NCBI GenBank assembly: GCA_003169835.1
Contig: PNAI01000050.1
Span: 62,001 to 126,000 of the forward strand
DNA from: Hyphomicrobiales bacterium
Lineage (GTDB): Bacteria > Pseudomonadota > Alphaproteobacteria > Rhizobiales > Xanthobacteraceae
Length of the DNA stretch: 64,000 bases
Direction of reading: 5' to 3'
Of the stretch, positions 54,497-62,639 are shown piece by piece. Under the pieces are notes generated by a model. It saw nothing but the letters and a program-made list of their open reading frames with translations. It was not told where the DNA came from and did no database searches. Both the position numbers and the translations under genes were made by a program. Position 1 is the stretch's first letter; each line of letters begins with the position of its first letter.

Positions 54497-55246
54497 ATGC
54501 GCTGGCTCGCCAAGTGGTTTGGCTTGGGCGTTCTCGGTTTCCTCGTTGTTCTGTTGATCGCGGGCTGGCTGACCGCAAAGCCCAGCGATCCCGTGCTCTG
54601 GCCGCCCGGTGCTGGCGCTGCCGTGGCCGAAATCTACGTGGTCAGTCACGGCTATCATGCCGGCATTGTGGTCAGGCGCGCGTCCACCGAGGAGTTCGCG
54701 GGCCGGCAGGGCAACGCCGCGCTCCTCGCCGTGACAAAGCGTTTTCCGAGCTACCAGTGGATTGAGATCGGCTGGGGTGACGAAGGATTTTATCGATCGG
54801 TGCCCGATGTTGCATCGCTCACATTTACCCAGGCTGTACGAGCCCTCTTTCGGCCGGGCAATCATTCAGTCGTGCACGTCGTCGGCCTCAACGTTAACCC
54901 GCGCGAGGCGTTCCCCAAAAGCGACATGGTGCGGGTCAATCTCACCGCGGAAGGATTTTCGCGCATGCTTGAGCGGCTCGACGCAAGCATCGCCCGCACG
55001 GGGGAGGGCGGCGGTCCTGAAGATCTCGGCGTCGGCCTGTACGGTCCGAGCAAGTTCTTTCGCAGCGTGGATACTTTCAGCATCTTCAACGTCTGCAATC
55101 ATTGGGTGGCGCGATTGCTGGCGGCGGCCGGCCTGCCCACAGCGCCCGTCCTCTCGACGCTGCCGCAGGGCCTCTTGCTCGATCTCAAGTGGCGGGCCGG
55201 CCTGCATCCGCTGCCGCAATCGAAGTTTGATGAGAAACGCCCATGA
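54497..55246 (+). CDS. DUF2459 protein
   Basis: The start is ATG 54497, four bases after the valS stop, so it is translationally coupled. The 249-residue protein has an N-terminal membrane anchor (GVLGFLVVLLIAGWLTA) and the DUF2459 pattern EIYVVSHGYHAGIVVRR, YQWIEIGWGDEGFYR, MVRVNLTAEGFSRML, LYGPSKFFRSVDTFSIFNVCNHWVARLLAAAGL. The family has a conserved His near HGYH and Cys-Asn in FNVCNHW, reminiscent of a papain-like/NlpC fold, but its function is unknown. Confidence 0.85.
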   Translation: MRWLAKWFGLGVLGFLVVLLIAGWLTAKPSDPVLWPPGAGAAVAEIYVVSHGYHAGIVVRRASTEEFAGRQGNAALLAVTKRFPSYQWIEIGWGDEGFYRSVPDVASLTFTQAVRALFRPGNHSVVHVVGLNVNPREAFPKSDMVRVNLTAEGFSRMLERLDASIARTGEGGGPEDLGVGLYGPSKFFRSVDTFSIFNVCNHWVARLLAAAGLPTAPVLSTLPQGLLLDLKWRAGLHPLPQSKFDEKRP

Positions 55247-55965
55247 ATATTTTTCTCGCCGGCGCTTCTGGAGTCATTGGTCGTCGTCTGGTGCCGCTTC
55301 TGCGCGACGCAGGCCACGTCGTCACCGGCACGACGCGCTCGTCCGAGAAGGCAGCGGCTCTTGAGACGCTTGGCGCAAAAGGCGTGGTGGTCGATGTGTA
55401 TGACGCGCGCGCACTGTTGAAGGCCATGTACGCCGCGCATCCGGATGTCGTCATTCACCAGCTGACCGACTTGCCCGATACCATCAACCCGCAAACCTAT
55501 CCGGCCGCGATCGGGCGCAACTCGCGCGTTCGCATCGAGGGCACGGCCAATCTTGTGGCCGCAGCTCTAATGTCCGGCGCGCGGCGCATGATCGCGCAAA
55601 GCGTCGCCTTTGCTTACGCGCCAGGCGGCGAGCCACATGCCGAGAGCGCACCGCTCGACCGCCGCGCAGAAGGTGCGCGCGGCAAATTGGTCGAAGGCAT
55701 ACTCGCGCTGGAAAAATCCGTCACCGAAGCGCGTGGCATCGACGGCATCGTGCTGCGCTACGGTTATTTCTATGGTCCGGGCACCTGGGATATGGCGCCG
55801 ACGCGCAAGCCGCCGATCCATGTCGATGCAGCAGCCCATGCAGCGCTCCTTGCCGTCACGCGCGGAACTCCAGGCATCTACAACGTCGCCGAGGACGACG
55901 GCGCGGTTTCCATCGATAAGGCGCGCACCGAATTTGGCTTCGATCCGTCATTTTGCATCAGGTGA
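55243..55965 (+). CDS. NAD(P)-dependent epimerase/dehydratase-like protein
   Basis: A 240-residue extended-SDR-type protein overlapping the previous stop (ATGA). Rossmann motif FLAGASGVIGRRLVP at the N-terminus, VVDVYDARAL, DVVIHQLTDLPDT, and RMIAQSVAFAYAPGG; the catalytic-type Tyr-x-x-x-Lys motif is not clear (RYGYFYGPG is the downstream motif). It is shorter than the usual 290-300 residues: the substrate-binding C-terminal part is reduced. An oxidoreductase or atypical reductase role is plausible; substrate unknown. Confidence 0.8.
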   Translation: MNIFLAGASGVIGRRLVPLLRDAGHVVTGTTRSSEKAAALETLGAKGVVVDVYDARALLKAMYAAHPDVVIHQLTDLPDTINPQTYPAAIGRNSRVRIEGTANLVAAALMSGARRMIAQSVAFAYAPGGEPHAESAPLDRRAEGARGKLVEGILALEKSVTEARGIDGIVLRYGYFYGPGTWDMAPTRKPPIHVDAAAHAALLAVTRGTPGIYNVAEDDGAVSIDKARTEFGFDPSFCIR

Positions 55966-55998
55966 TGTGATAGGCTGCGCGCGCGGAGGAACCTGACT

Positions 55999-56949
55999 TT
56001 GCTCGACCTCAACAACCGGCCCGGCGGGCCCAATTTGATCGTGACGGCCAAGACCGCGCACAAGGTGCATTTTCTTGACGCCGCGACACTTACCACGTCG
56101 GTTACGCTCGACATGCCGGGTTCCACGCACGAGATCGCGCTCTCGGCGGACGAACGCACCGCCTATTGCTCGGTCTACGGCGACGGCATCTTCGCAAAAC
56201 GGATCAACCCGGACCGCCGCATCGTGGTAATCGATCTGCCGTCGAAATCGCTCATGCGCGTTATCGACCTGGGCGATGTCTACGCGCCGCATGGCGTGAT
56301 GATCGATACCGCAGGCATGCTGTGGTCGTCGGCTGAACTCGGCAATGCGGTGCTGGCGATCGATCCGAAGATCGACGCGGTGCAAAAGATCGATGTCGGC
56401 GCTACCGCGCATTGGGTCGCGGTGAGCCATGCCAATGGCAAGGTCTTCGTGTCGTGCAAGCAGGACTACGTCGTGGTGATCGACACCGCGCGCCGCACGG
56501 TGACCGGAAAGATCAAGGTGCCGCACGTCATCGAGGGCTTAGCGATATCGCCGGATGGCGGCACGCTCTATTGCTGCGCGCAGACCGCCGCCGAGTTCTA
56601 CATGATCGATGCCCGCGCCGACGCACTGATGCGAACCGTGCCGATTGAGGGCGCCGATGCATCGAAGAATCAAATGCGGCGCGTGCGCGTTTCACCTGAC
56701 AACAAATATGTTGTGGTCTCGTCGAACCAGGATCACCACGCCGCGATCTATGAGGCCGATGGTCTCAAGCAAATCGCCTCGTTCCCCACCCGAAAATCCC
56801 CCATGGGCTTTGGCTTCGCCGCCGATGGCAAGCACGCTTATATCTTCTGCCACGACGACGCGGTGGTGAGCGAATTTGAGCTCGCAAGCGGGCGCGTCAC
56901 GCGCAATTTCACCACCGCCGCCGGTTGCGAATTCATCGTGGCGTATTAA
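55999..56949 (+). CDS. YncE/YVTN-type beta-propeller protein
   Basis: A 316-residue protein starting at TTG 55999 (GGAGGA 9 bases upstream). It consists of about seven propeller blades with repeats such as DAATLTTSVTLDMPGSTHEIALSADERTAYCSVYGDG, VIEGLAISPDGGTLYCC and MRRVRVSPDNKYVVVSS. No signal peptide is seen. The family binds varied ligands; a role as lactonase-like or scaffold protein cannot be decided. It lies 33 bp after the epimerase-like gene and ends the valS-led run. Confidence 0.82.
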   Translation: MLDLNNRPGGPNLIVTAKTAHKVHFLDAATLTTSVTLDMPGSTHEIALSADERTAYCSVYGDGIFAKRINPDRRIVVIDLPSKSLMRVIDLGDVYAPHGVMIDTAGMLWSSAELGNAVLAIDPKIDAVQKIDVGATAHWVAVSHANGKVFVSCKQDYVVVIDTARRTVTGKIKVPHVIEGLAISPDGGTLYCCAQTAAEFYMIDARADALMRTVPIEGADASKNQMRRVRVSPDNKYVVVSSNQDHHAAIYEADGLKQIASFPTRKSPMGFGFAADGKHAYIFCHDDAVVSEFELASGRVTRNFTTAAGCEFIVAY

Positions 56950-57021
56950 TGAATCCGTCGCAGTTATCGTCTGTCACCTTGAGTCGGAGACCAACCATCG
57001 AGATATGCCCGTCTTCAAGTG

Positions 57022-57330
57022 TTAAGCAGCCGCTTGTTTGATCGGTTCGATCCGTTTTAATTCGACAGCAAGTTGATCTTGTGCACGCTCAAGATCGTAC
57101 TTCGCCTGCATTCCCATCCAGAACGCTGGCGTCGTACCAAAGTAGCGGGCCAGCCGAAGCGCTGTATCGGCAGTTACCGGTGTCTCCTCGCGTGCAAGGC
57201 GTTCAATCCGTGTGCGCGGGATGCCGCAGATCCGTGCAACTGAATAAGCCATTAGCTGCATTGGCTTAAGAAATTCTTCGCGATGTACCTCGCCAGGGTG
57301 AATAGGGGGAAGTCGTTTTTTGGTACTCAT
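57022..57330 (-). CDS. higA: HigA-family antitoxin (XRE HTH)
   Basis: A 102-residue protein: LPPIHPGEVHREEFLKPMQL is the HigA/VapI signature, YSVARICGIPRTRIERLA the HTH, TADTALRLARYFGTTPAFWMGMQAKYDLERA the rest. It would bind and silence the HigB RNase and its own promoter. The toxin gene upstream is broken by an insertion sequence, so higA is an orphan here and has probably lost its native promoter. Confidence 0.9.
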   Translation of the reverse strand: MSTKKRLPPIHPGEVHREEFLKPMQLMAYSVARICGIPRTRIERLAREETPVTADTALRLARYFGTTPAFWMGMQAKYDLERAQDQLAVELKRIEPIKQAAA

Positions 57331-57342
57331 CGATCATCCTTC

Positions 57343-57464
57343 TCAGTGGTAATCCCTGATTTCTACTTCCTCCGGGCCAGTCTTGGTCCAGCGAAAGAGG
57401 ATTCGCCATTGCTCATTAATGTGAATCGAATACTTGCCGGCGAGATTGCCTTTCAGGGCTTCTA
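57343..57464 (-). pseudogene. HigB toxin gene, 3' fragment
   Basis: Read on the minus strand this gives [20 protein letters not shown] followed by [19 protein letters not shown] and a stop, the last 40 or so residues of a RelE-superfamily HigB toxin (normally ~92). The insertion sequence begins where the gene stops. Beyond the IS, no plausible N-terminal half in any frame continues it, so a deletion next to the IS is also likely. It precedes higA by 12 bp, the usual higBA order. Confidence 0.85.
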
Positions 57465-58369
57465 AGAGGCCGTTTCGAAAGGAGTTGAGTGGTTGGAGTC
57501 GAACGTGATTCCAGGGGGGTTGCTAACACCAACCCCGGAGTTGCCATGTGGACCCCAACCACCCGAAAGCAGCATATTCGCGAGACAAATCGATACCAAA
57601 CCGATGTGATCGATGAGGAATGGCGCGTGATCGAAGCTCACCTGCCTCCGGCGAATAGCATGGGACGGCCGCGGGTCTGACCGATGCGCGAGATCATCAA
57701 CGGCATTTTCTATGTAATGCGCTCTGGCTGCCCTTGGCGTCTGCTACCGAGCGATCTGCCGCCGTGGAGCACCGTCTATCGCTGGTTTGCGAAGTTCCGC
57801 GACGAAGATCGCTTTGAGAGGATCAATCATGCGCTGGTTATGCTCGATCGCGAACGGATTGGACGCCAATCCAGTTCTACGGGTGCAATCATCGACTCCC
57901 AAAGCGTGAAGACGACCGAAGCTGGCGGACCACGCGGCTACGACGCGGGCAAGAAGATCAACGGACGCAAGCGCCATGCGCTGGTCGACACGGATGGGCG
58001 TGGCCTCGTACTCGAACCATATCCCGCGAGTATCCAGGATCGCGACGGCGGTGGACTACTTATCTCGCGCCGCATCTTCCCGTTCATCCAACGGGTCTTT
58101 GCTGACAGCGGATATGCCGGTGAGAAGGTCGCCAGGGCCACGTTGATTGCCGTCGAAATCGTGCGCAAGAATCCCAACCAGATCTGCTTCGCTGTCAATC
58201 CGCGGCGCTGGGTCGTCGAACGGTTCTTCGCCTGGATCGGGCGCAATCGACGACTCGCAAAGGACTTCGAAGCCACTATCGACTCCGCACGTGCCTTCCT
58301 CAACGCCGCCTCTGTCATGCTCCTCGTACGGCGTATCGCACGTGGTTCATGACTTTCGAAACCGACTCT
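57465..58369 (+). mobile_element. IS5-family (IS427-type) insertion sequence
   Basis: The element of about 905 bp has terminal inverted repeats AGAGGCCGTTTCGAAAG (left) and AGAGTCGGTTTCGAAAG (right, complement), differing at two of 17 bases. TA is found directly outside both ends (57463-57464, 58370-58371), consistent with the short target duplication of this group. It contains one transposase gene with an internal stop. It has disrupted higB. Confidence 0.85.
57546..58352 (+). pseudogene. IS5-type transposase with in-frame stop
   Basis: The frame from MWTPTTRKQHIRETNRYQTD reads through to the end except for TGA at 57678-57680, where relatives have Trp (…GRPR.WPMREI). After it, PMREIINGIFYVMRSGCPWR, IIDSQSVKTTEAGGPRGYD, ALVDTDGRGLVLEP, DSGYAGEKV and RWVVERFFAWIGRNRRLAKD are the DDE transposase core; the three acidic residues are visible (IDSQ, ADSGY, VERFF). 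A short deletion after DGGGLL is also likely. The single stop probably inactivates it, unless readthrough occurs. Confidence 0.85.
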
Positions 58370-58580
58370 TAGTTTGCAAATAACTTGGGCAAAGCAACTT
58401 CTGTAAGCTAATTGTAAGCAAGGTCAGACCGTTGCCTCGGAACAACACTCTGCGACCATTTGAAAAACTACTGATGATTTTGATTGGAGTCTTGGCTGCA
58501 ACGTTAGGATCACTCTCGCCAATATATTGCGGTAGTGGCAAGAATGCAGGTCTAAGTCTCGTTTATTTTAGGTTGTCACA

Positions 58581-60140
58581 GTGTTGAGTGCGTTCAGAAA
58601 ATTTTCTCACGAGCATCGCGAGCGACTTTGTACCGGCAGGGGCGTGCAGCATGCTGGCGGCCCGTGTACAAGGTGCGTTTATGCTTTGGGAGTTTTGATA
58701 CTCATCGCGGAGCTCACAGGCTGCGCCGTAGGACCAAATTTCCAGACGCCGGAGGCACCCGACGTGACTGGGTATCTCGCGCGCGGCGGCACGGCCGGCA
58801 GTGCAATCTCTGGCCAGGCGCTGGTCCGCACCGCCGACATTCCTAAGCACTGGTGGAAACTCTTCCACTCGCGGCCATTGAATAACTTGATCGAACAAGG
58901 CATCGCCTACAATGCCGATTTGGAGGCGGCGGAGGCAGCGTTGCGGGTTGCGCAGGCCAATGCGCTGGCGCAACGCGGGCAGTTGTTCCCAGTCGTTGCA
59001 GGCAACTTCAACCCGACCCGGCAGAAAGTCGCGACCCAGGGACTTACGTCGAACGCAGTTGATAGTGCGAACATTTATGACCTGCACACCGCGCAGGTCA
59101 CCGTGTCCTTCGTCCCCGATGTCTGGGGCGGCCTTCGCCGGCAGCTCGAAAACGCGGAAGCTCTGGCTGAAGCCCAAGCCTACCAATACGAAAGCGTCTA
59201 CCTCACGCTCGCCTCCAATATCGCGCTCGCCGCAATCCAGGAGGCCTCGCTGCGCGGCCAGATCGCGGCAACGCGCAGGCTGATCGCGTTGCAAACTCAA
59301 TTGCTCGAAATCCTCCGCCGGCAGAATTCCGCCGGCCAAATCGCGCTCCCCGATGTGGTGGCGCAGGAGACCGCTGTCGCCCAGACGCGACTACTGCTGC
59401 CGCCTTTAGAAAAAGTGCTCGACCAACAGCGAAATCTGCTCGCGGTTCTCACCGGGCAGTTCCCAAGCGAAAGCACGGCCACAACATTCCAGCTCGTCTC
59501 GTTCCGGCTGCCGCGAAAGCTGCCGCTCAGCTTGCCCGCCGACCTCGTGCGCCAGCGGCCTGACGTTCGTGTGGCGGAAGCGAACTTCCACGCTGCCAAC
59601 GCGCTGATTGGCGTAGCGATCGCCAACCGTCTGCCGCAGATCACGTTGACCGGCGCGTACGGCAGCAGCGCCAACGCCATGTCGAAATTGTTCTCGCCCG
59701 ATACCGGGTTCTGGACCATCGCCGCAAATGCCGTACAGCCAATCCTCGACGGCGAGACGCTTGCGAACAAGCAGAAGGCGGCTGAAGCGGCGCGCGCTCA
59801 GTCCGCCGCGCAATACCGCGGCGCAGTGCTCCTCGCGTTCCAGAACGTCTCGGATACGCTGCGTGCTCTGCAGGCCGATGCCCACGCGCTCAACGCAGCG
59901 ATCGCCGCAGAGCAATCCGCGAATCAAAGTATCGACTTAGTGCGTCGTCAGGTCGAGCAGGGTCAAGTCAGCCTGCCTTCCCTGATCAACGCCCAGCAAG
60001 CCTATCTGCAGACCTCCCTCGCGCGTGTGCAGGCCGAAGCCGCACGGCTTGCCGATACCGTCGCGCTGTTCCAAGCTCTCGGTGGCGGCTGGTGGAATCG
60101 GCCGAAACTAGACGCACTGAAAGAGCAAACGCCACAGTGA
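58581..60140 (+). CDS. NodT-family outer-membrane efflux lipoprotein
   Basis: A 519-residue protein starting at GTG 58581. A lipoprotein signal (LIAELTGC, Cys about residue 48) follows an N-terminal extension; then AVGPNFQTPEAPDVTGYL, DIPKHWWKLFHSRPLNNLIEQGIAYNADLEAAEAALRVAQAN and the duplicated OEP helices with RPDVRVAEANFHAANALIGVAIANRLPQITLTGAYG. It is the outer-membrane factor of an RND pump. The fusion protein and pump lie 1.2 kb downstream, separated by the response-regulator gene on the other strand. Confidence 0.9.
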   Translation: MLSAFRKFSHEHRERLCTGRGVQHAGGPCTRCVYALGVLILIAELTGCAVGPNFQTPEAPDVTGYLARGGTAGSAISGQALVRTADIPKHWWKLFHSRPLNNLIEQGIAYNADLEAAEAALRVAQANALAQRGQLFPVVAGNFNPTRQKVATQGLTSNAVDSANIYDLHTAQVTVSFVPDVWGGLRRQLENAEALAEAQAYQYESVYLTLASNIALAAIQEASLRGQIAATRRLIALQTQLLEILRRQNSAGQIALPDVVAQETAVAQTRLLLPPLEKVLDQQRNLLAVLTGQFPSESTATTFQLVSFRLPRKLPLSLPADLVRQRPDVRVAEANFHAANALIGVAIANRLPQITLTGAYGSSANAMSKLFSPDTGFWTIAANAVQPILDGETLANKQKAAEAARAQSAAQYRGAVLLAFQNVSDTLRALQADAHALNAAIAAEQSANQSIDLVRRQVEQGQVSLPSLINAQQAYLQTSLARVQAEAARLADTVALFQALGGGWWNRPKLDALKEQTPQ

Positions 60141-60274
60141 CGTTGCTGCCGGATGACCCTGCGTACGGGCTCGGTGGCACTGCGCCGAGGTATTCGTGTG
60201 GCCGCGCTGTGATCTTGCTCGCAAAGTTAGGGGCCGGTTATGATCCACGACATGATCGGTCTGAAACGACTACG

Positions 60275-60949
60275 CTATTTATTCTCCGTCATGATATACC
60301 CAACACCTCGCATGGTGTGAATCTGCACCCTCGCGCCGCAGTCCGCCAGCTGTTTGCGAAGACGATGGATATAAACCTCGATAGCATTTGAAGCGATGTT
60401 TTCGGCAAATCCGAACAGCTGGTCTTCAACCTGCCGCTTTGAGACGACACGGCCTTGGCACCGCATCAGAATCTCGAGCACCGCTACCTCCCGCGCGGAA
60501 AAAATATGTGGCTTATCGTCGATGAAGGCTTGGCGGCTTTCGGTGTCGAAAACAAGATTGGCCACATGCAGCGAACTGCCTAGCAATTGGCCGGGACGGC
60601 GCAGGAGCGCTTGCAAACGCGCCACGAGTTCTTCGAATGCAAACGGCTTGACCAGGTAGTCATCCGCGCCGCTGCGAAGACCGCCGACGCGATCGTCGAC
60701 ACTGCCGCGGGCCGTCAGCACAAGAACCGGAATCGGATCATTGCGGTGCCGGATTTCACGCAAGATTGATAGACCGTCGCCGTCCGGCAAGCCAAGATCA
60801 AGAATGACGGCCGCATAGCGGGTCGCCGTCAAGGCGGCCCGGGCATCGCTGGCGGTAAACAAAACGTCGTTTTCGAAACCGGCGGTCTGAAGTCCCTTGG
60901 CCAGAAGCTCGGCAAGTTCGACGTTGTCTTCGACAATCAGCAATCGCAT
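60275..60949 (-). CDS. OmpR/QseB-type response regulator
   Basis: The start is MRLLIVEDNVELAELL (60949), with the start of the ORF-track frame 10 residues upstream; 224 residues. Receiver domain with Asp pair EDN, phospho-Asp in AAVILDLGLPDGDG and Lys in YLVKPFAFEEL; C-terminal winged helix (IFSAREVAVLEILMRCQGRVVSKRQVEDQLF, SNAIEVYIHRLRKQL, IHTMRGVGY). It most resembles QseB/TctD-type regulators of metal or drug stress. No sensor kinase is within the window; it may be beyond the right edge. Divergent from the efflux operon. Confidence 0.92.
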   Translation of the reverse strand: MRLLIVEDNVELAELLAKGLQTAGFENDVLFTASDARAALTATRYAAVILDLGLPDGDGLSILREIRHRNDPIPVLVLTARGSVDDRVGGLRSGADDYLVKPFAFEELVARLQALLRRPGQLLGSSLHVANLVFDTESRQAFIDDKPHIFSAREVAVLEILMRCQGRVVSKRQVEDQLFGFAENIASNAIEVYIHRLRKQLADCGARVQIHTMRGVGYIMTENK

Positions 60950-61363
60950 GCTCGCACAAATCCGATTAGTCCAAATCAAGATGATGCGATCCTAGCATTT
61001 TTTTAATCCTTCGAACGACGAGAACTGTGCGGATTGCTGCATACCGTGTTCATGTAAGGCTGGTGTAAGGAACATCCCATAAGAGTTTCTGAGTCAGATG
61101 CCATCCGTCTTGCCTTATAGTGTGCGGCATTGACACAGAGCTTGGCTGCGATTGCGCGGAATAGAAGGGAGGTACTTGGCATCGATCGCGGGCGCATTAC
61201 CTGCGATGATCGATTAGGACCCTTGGCGTTCAAGACTAAGCGTATACGCCAAACGGAAATCCAAGGTTGAAGAGGCGGGCTCTTTTCGAAAAACAACAAC
61301 CGGAATTCAATTTATTTGATAGACACGACCCCAATAACGTCCTCCGGGGGATGGTGACGCCGC
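60950..61363. promoter_or_regulatory. divergent promoter region, response regulator / efflux operon
   Basis: About 410 bp without a supported gene (the minus ORF 61003-61299 has no family features). It probably contains promoters for both sides and the binding site for the response regulator. No clear direct-repeat operator was found by eye. Confidence 0.45.
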
Positions 61364-62608
61364 GTGCTCAAAGTCATATCCCGTTTCCAAGTTTGGTGGC
61401 GCGTGCTGTCGCGGCGCGCGCAGGCGCTGATCATTGTGACCCTCCTCGTGCTGGCTGCAGGCGTGATAATTGTATCGATGCGCGCTAGGCCTGCAGCCAT
61501 CGAGCAATCGAGCCAATCGCAGCCCACAAATCGTTATTATCCCACAGAGGCGCAGTGGGCGACACTTACGATCGAGTCGGTCGCGCAAAGTGTATTCCGC
61601 TCCGAGCTTGTCACCGAAGGAAAGATTGCCGTCGATGAGGACCGCTCGACGCCGATCTTTTCACCCTATGCGGGTCGAGTGACCAAGCTCCTTGCCAAGC
61701 CCGGCGACCAAGTTCAGCGCGGCCAGCCGTTGTTCATCGTTGAGGCCACCGACACGGTCCAGGCACTAAACGATTTTATTATAGCCATGACTGCCATGAA
61801 CAAGGCGCGCTCACAGCTCGACGTGGCCAAGATCGTCGAGAAGCGGCATCGCGAGCTATACGAAAGCAAGGCCGTCGCGCTGAAGGAATTGGAGCAGGCG
61901 CAAGTTGCGCTCGTGTCGGCGCAGAACGACATGCGCTCTTCCGAAACCGCGCTCGAGGCGGCGCGCAACCGGCTGCGCATTCTGGGCCGGACCGACGAGG
62001 AGATCGCGGTCTTCCAGGACAAGGGAAAAATCAGCCCCGAGACTCCCATCTATGCACCAATTGGCGGAACGGTCGTGCAACGCAAGGTGGGCCCGGGCCA
62101 ATATGTTGGCAGTGGATCGAGCGATCCGGTTTTCGTCATCGGCGATTTGTCAACCGTCTGGCTCTTGGCCTATATCCGCGAGACCGAAGCACCAAACGTG
62201 AGCGATGGTCAGGCGCTCAGTTTTACCGTGCTTGCGTACCCAGATCAGATTTTCCCGGCGAATATCTCTTATGTCGCGACCGCTTTGGATTTGAACACCC
62301 GCCGACTGCTCGTGCGCGCGACTGTCAATAATTCGAAAGGCCTGCTCAAGCCGGAAATGTTCGCGAGCGTCAAAATCTTCACCGGAGAAGGAGATTCCGC
62401 ACCATCTATTCCGCGCGATGCAATCATCTACGAGGGCAATATAGCCCGCGTCTGGATTGCACACGACGACAAGGGGATTGAGCTGCGTCAGATCAAGCCG
62501 GGACTCGCTAGCGGCCGAATAATCCAAGTGTTGGATGGCCTGAAACCCGGCGAGAAAGTCATCACAAAGGGCAGCCTCTTTATCGACCGTGCCGCCGCCG
62601 GCAGTTAG
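61364..62608 (+). CDS. RND efflux membrane-fusion protein (CusB/CzcB-like)
   Basis: A 414-residue protein starting at GTG 61364. An N-terminal membrane anchor (ALIIVTLLVLAAGVIIVS) is followed by barrel-sandwich hybrid motifs (TPIFSPYAGRVTKLLAKPGDQVQRGQPLFIVEA), a hairpin coiled coil (about 150-220), and the second half PIYAPIGGTVVQRKVGPGQYV, VWLLAYIRETEAPNVSDGQALSF, and LKPGEKVITKGSLFIDRAA. It links the inner-membrane pump to the NodT-like channel. The pump gene follows after 31 bp. Confidence 0.9.
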   Translation: MLKVISRFQVWWRVLSRRAQALIIVTLLVLAAGVIIVSMRARPAAIEQSSQSQPTNRYYPTEAQWATLTIESVAQSVFRSELVTEGKIAVDEDRSTPIFSPYAGRVTKLLAKPGDQVQRGQPLFIVEATDTVQALNDFIIAMTAMNKARSQLDVAKIVEKRHRELYESKAVALKELEQAQVALVSAQNDMRSSETALEAARNRLRILGRTDEEIAVFQDKGKISPETPIYAPIGGTVVQRKVGPGQYVGSGSSDPVFVIGDLSTVWLLAYIRETEAPNVSDGQALSFTVLAYPDQIFPANISYVATALDLNTRRLLVRATVNNSKGLLKPEMFASVKIFTGEGDSAPSIPRDAIIYEGNIARVWIAHDDKGIELRQIKPGLASGRIIQVLDGLKPGEKVITKGSLFIDRAAAGS

Positions 62609-62639
62609 TTGAGATCATGCGTAAGCCAAGTGCCATTTC

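Noticed and set aside
61003-61299. 98-residue minus ORF between the response regulator and efflux adaptor
   Set aside because: No family features or ribosome site; it lies in the presumed divergent promoter region.
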